In this document: one piece after another, positions 7,207-8,657 of the stretch | How positions within the stretch are numbered: the stretch's first letter is position 1 | Layout of the letters: the number at the start of each line of letters is the position of its first letter | NCBI GenBank assembly: GCA_022837205.1 | Contig: JALHEL010000051.1 | Coordinates: forward strand, 1 to 8,657 | Length of the DNA stretch: 8,657 nucleotides | Source of the DNA: Leptolinea sp. | GTDB lineage: Bacteria; Chloroflexota; Anaerolineae; Anaerolineales; Anaerolineaceae | Direction: 5' to 3' | Position numbers and translations under genes: made by a program | Notes under the pieces: generated by a model | The model's input: only the letters and a program-made list of their open reading frames with translations | Database searches by the model: none | Told to the model about the DNA's origin: nothing

Positions 7207-8252
7207 TTGATGCACATCATCCGAGTTTGACAAGCGTCTATGCAGCAGATCCCGCTCGCTATGACAATATGATTTATCGGCGCTGCGGAAAAAGCGGCGT
7301 TCAACTGCCTATTTTGACGTTGGGACTCTGGCATAATTTTGACGGATATAAAAGTTTTGAGACCGATCGGGCTATGATCCGTTATGCTTTTGATCATGGG
7401 ATTACCCATTTTGATATTGCGAACAATTACGGGCCGCCTTACGGCGCCGCCGAAAGGGTATTCGGACAAATCTACGAACAGGATCTGAAACCTTATCGGG
7501 ATGAATTATTTATTTCGACCAAAGCCGGCTATGATATGTGGCCCGGACCTTACGGAGATTATGGGTCAAAAAAATATCTGGTTGCCAGCCTGAACCAAAG
7601 TCTTAAAAGGATGGGGCTGGATTATGTGGATGTGTTTTATCATCACCGGCCCGATCCCGAAACGCCGTTGGAAGAGACAATGGGTGCATTGGATTTTCTG
7701 GTACGTCAGGGAAAAGCTCTTTACGTCGGAATTTCCAATTATCCCGCGGATCTGACAAAAAAAGCTGCGGAAATCCTGAGAGGATTGGGGACACCTTGTC
7801 TGATTCACCAACCTTCTTATTCGATCTTGAATCGCTGGACGGAAACGGATCATCTGTTTGATATAACCGCTGAATACGGGATGGGCACAATTGTTTTTGC
7901 GCCGCTACAGCACGGTTTGTTGAGTTCCAGATATTTAAACGGCATTCCGGAAGGATCGCGCGCCTCGTTGGATCGGCATCTGAAAAAAGATCTAATTACG
8001 GATGAGAGTATCGGTTATATTCGTCAATTGAACAGCATCGCGATTGAGAGAGGACAGACACTTTCACAGATGGCATTGGCGTGGGTCTTGAAGGATAATC
8101 GGGTAACAAGTGCACTGTTCGGTGCCAGTAATGTGGAACAGATTGCTGAAAATCTGCGGGTGATGGAGAATCTTTCGTTTACTACGGAAGAGCTTCAAGA
8201 AATCGATGCGGTGGCAAATCCTTTTATGGAATTCCTGAAGCGCCATTCCTGA
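7203..8252 (+). CDS. yghZ: YghZ-type aldo/keto reductase
   Basis: A complete 349-residue NADPH-dependent aldo/keto reductase with a TIM-barrel layout, cytoplasmic. The E. coli homologue YghZ reduces L-glyceraldehyde 3-phosphate and methylglyoxal. Seen directly: YRRCGKSGVQLPILTLGLWH (25-44), ITHFDIANNYGPPYGAAE (67-84) with tetrad D71 and Y76, ISTKAGYDMWPGPYGDYG (104-121) with K107, and YVDVFYHHRPD (141-151) with H148, so the catalytic tetrad is intact. The distinctive GYDMWPGPYG and LIHQPSYSILNRW (200-212) point to the YghZ branch. VFAPLQHGLLSSRYL (231-245) and ALFGASNVEQIAENLR (304-319) form the cofactor-phosphate region. The ATGA overlap with the GT-C gene and the strong AAGGA site argue for co-transcription as the last gene of the operon. 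Here it could reduce a sugar-derived aldehyde or act in detoxification. That link to glycan synthesis is inference from position only. Confidence 0.93.
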   Translation: MIDAHHPSLTSVYAADPARYDNMIYRRCGKSGVQLPILTLGLWHNFDGYKSFETDRAMIRYAFDHGITHFDIANNYGPPYGAAERVFGQIYEQDLKPYRDELFISTKAGYDMWPGPYGDYGSKKYLVASLNQSLKRMGLDYVDVFYHHRPDPETPLEETMGALDFLVRQGKALYVGISNYPADLTKKAAEILRGLGTPCLIHQPSYSILNRWTETDHLFDITAEYGMGTIVFAPLQHGLLSSRYLNGIPEGSRASLDRHLKKDLITDESIGYIRQLNSIAIERGQTLSQMALAWVLKDNRVTSALFGASNVEQIAENLRVMENLSFTTEELQEIDAVANPFMEFLKRHS

Positions 8253-8263
8253 TATCCTGATAT
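8248..8263 (+). repeat. Tandem CCTGATAT duplication over the stop codon
   Basis: Two perfect adjacent copies of the octamer CCTGATAT (8248-8255 and 8256-8263). The first carries the TGA stop (8250-8252) of the reductase gene. It is probably a small slippage duplication. The second copy's CCTGAT also pairs with ATCAGG at 8274-8279 across a 12-base loop, a weak hairpin with no T-tract. Confidence 0.75.
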
Positions 8264-8277
8264 TTTGAAGGCGATCA

Positions 8278-8341
8278 GGCGTCACGCCGTCCTCTACAAA
8301 AATCTTCCCTAGCCCTTTGGGAGAGGATTAGGGTGAGGGAA
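8278..8341. repeat. Short dispersed-type repeat, copy A
   Basis: It starts with a small hairpin GGCG-TCA-CGCC (8278-8288). The box at 8285-8310 matches 8466-8491 of copy B at 22 of 26 positions by my count. It continues into a C/T- then G/A-rich arm in which TTCCCT (8305-8310) is inverted as AGGGAA (8336-8341), with CCCTTTGGG inside. No reading frame explains it. It looks like a small non-autonomous palindromic repeat of the kind scattered in intergenic spaces. Confidence 0.65.
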
Positions 8342-8408
8342 ATGAAATTACATGCGGAATGTTCAGGAAGCCTCCCCTAGAATTGTCGTTTGGGTATTTT
8401 GTAAACAA

Positions 8409-8429
8409 GGGTCGGTGTGGCACCGACCC
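8409..8429. terminator. Perfect 9-bp stem-loop, possible two-way terminator
   Basis: GGGTCGGTG (8409-8417) pairs perfectly with CACCGACCC (8421-8429) around a TGG loop. It lies between convergent genes, 156 bases after the reductase stop and about 90 bases from the deformylase stop on the other strand. The flanks are only partly T-rich (CCTACAATAAATTTT on +, TTGTTTACAAAA on -), so efficient intrinsic termination is uncertain. The stem is followed by CCTACAA, the same box found in copies A and B, so it may instead be a third member of that repeat family. Confidence 0.45.
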
Positions 8430-8457
8430 CTACAATAAATTTTCATAATTACAGAAC

Positions 8458-8508
8458 GGCGAGGACGGCATCCCCTACAAAAACCTTCCCTCTCCTGTTG
8501 GGAGGGGC
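8458..8508. repeat. Short dispersed-type repeat, copy B
   Basis: Second copy of the element at 8278: a GGCG-led G/C segment, then CCCCTACAAAAACCTTCCCT (8472-8491) and an imperfect C/T-rich to G/A-rich stem (about 8485-8507), ending just before the deformylase stop. It is shorter than copy A, lacking the final GATTAGGGTGAGGG part. It lies in the same orientation as copy A, about 180 bases downstream. Confidence 0.65.
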
Positions 8509-8521
8509 GTGTCAAACAAGA

Positions 8522-8657
8522 TTATGATATCGGCGGATTATTCGTTATGCTTTCATCTTGTTCGGTTTCTTCTTCTTCTTCGGCACTCATCTCCCAAACT
8601 TTATTGGCACGATCAACGTAGCAAATGCCGTCCAGATGATCGATTTCATGTTGAAAG
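8522..8657 (-). CDS. def: Peptide deformylase, C-terminal fragment
   Basis: The minus strand is open from the window end to a TAA stop at 8522-8524, giving 44 residues. They begin FQHEIDHLDGICYVDRA, which contains the HExxH zinc/iron-binding motif (HEIDH) and the following LDG that are diagnostic of peptide deformylase. This cytoplasmic metalloenzyme removes the N-formyl group from nascent proteins. The rest of the gene (the GxGLAAxQ and EGCLS-type motifs and the start) lies beyond base 8657, so this is a window-edge truncation, not evidence of a broken gene. After the catalytic helix comes an acidic 20-odd-residue tail with five consecutive Glu (AEEEEETEQDE), encoded by (TTC)5 on the + strand at 8567-8581, and ending NNPPIS. 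The gene converges on the glycan operon and is most likely unrelated to it in function. Confidence 0.92.
   Translation of the reverse strand, partial: FQHEIDHLDGICYVDRANKVWEMSAEEEEETEQDESITNNPPIS

Noticed and set aside
8278..8508. CRISPR array
   Set aside because: Only two similar copies about 180 bases apart, with hairpin-type arms and no regular spacers, so this is a dispersed repeat pattern.

Overview
The window is bacterial. It is densely packed, with seven tandem genes on the + strand, several clear AAGGA-type ribosome binding sites and two ATGA stop/start overlaps. It has moderate GC content by eye (not counted). No taxonomic marker gene is complete. The weak clues are short dispersed repeats containing a 'CCTACA' box and an acidic-tailed peptide deformylase. 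They would fit an environmental lineage such as Chloroflexota or Clostridia, but I cannot place the organism with confidence.

Positions 1-7206 are a cell-surface glycan or glycoconjugate assembly block. In order they encode: the C-terminal part of a GT4-type glycosyltransferase (1-873, truncated by the window edge); a SpsF-type nucleotide-sugar cytidylyltransferase (877-1653); a GT-A-like putative glycosyltransferase of a family I cannot name (1650-2567); a GT2-type glycosyltransferase with a DND metal site (2647-3606); a GT-B-like glycosyl/glycerophosphotransferase-type protein (3685-5187); and a polytopic ArnT/PMT-like GT-C glycosyltransferase (5197-7206). The next gene, an intact YghZ-type aldo/keto reductase (7203-8252), overlaps the GT-C gene by 4 bases and so is probably co-transcribed. 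A reasonable model is that SpsF makes a CMP-sugar, the soluble transferases work at the cytoplasmic face, and the GT-C enzyme transfers a sugar from a polyprenyl-phosphate donor on the outer face of the membrane. No flippase, polymerase or ligase is present in the window, so the pathway is incomplete here and the product is unknown.

Positions 8253-8521 are non-coding and lie between convergent genes. They hold two related copies of a short repeat (about 8278-8341 and 8458-8508) and, between them, a perfect 9-bp stem-loop (8409-8429) that may act as a two-way terminator. At the far end, on the minus strand (8522-8657), is the C-terminus of peptide deformylase. It is recognised by its HEIDH metal-binding motif and marks the return to housekeeping genes.

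Overall this is a fairly ordinary accessory glycan locus. The points most worth a second look are the extra N-terminal membrane domain on the GT-C enzyme, the unnamed GT-A-like protein, a two-tier hairpin in the gap at 3607-3684, and the repeat cluster at the 3' junction.
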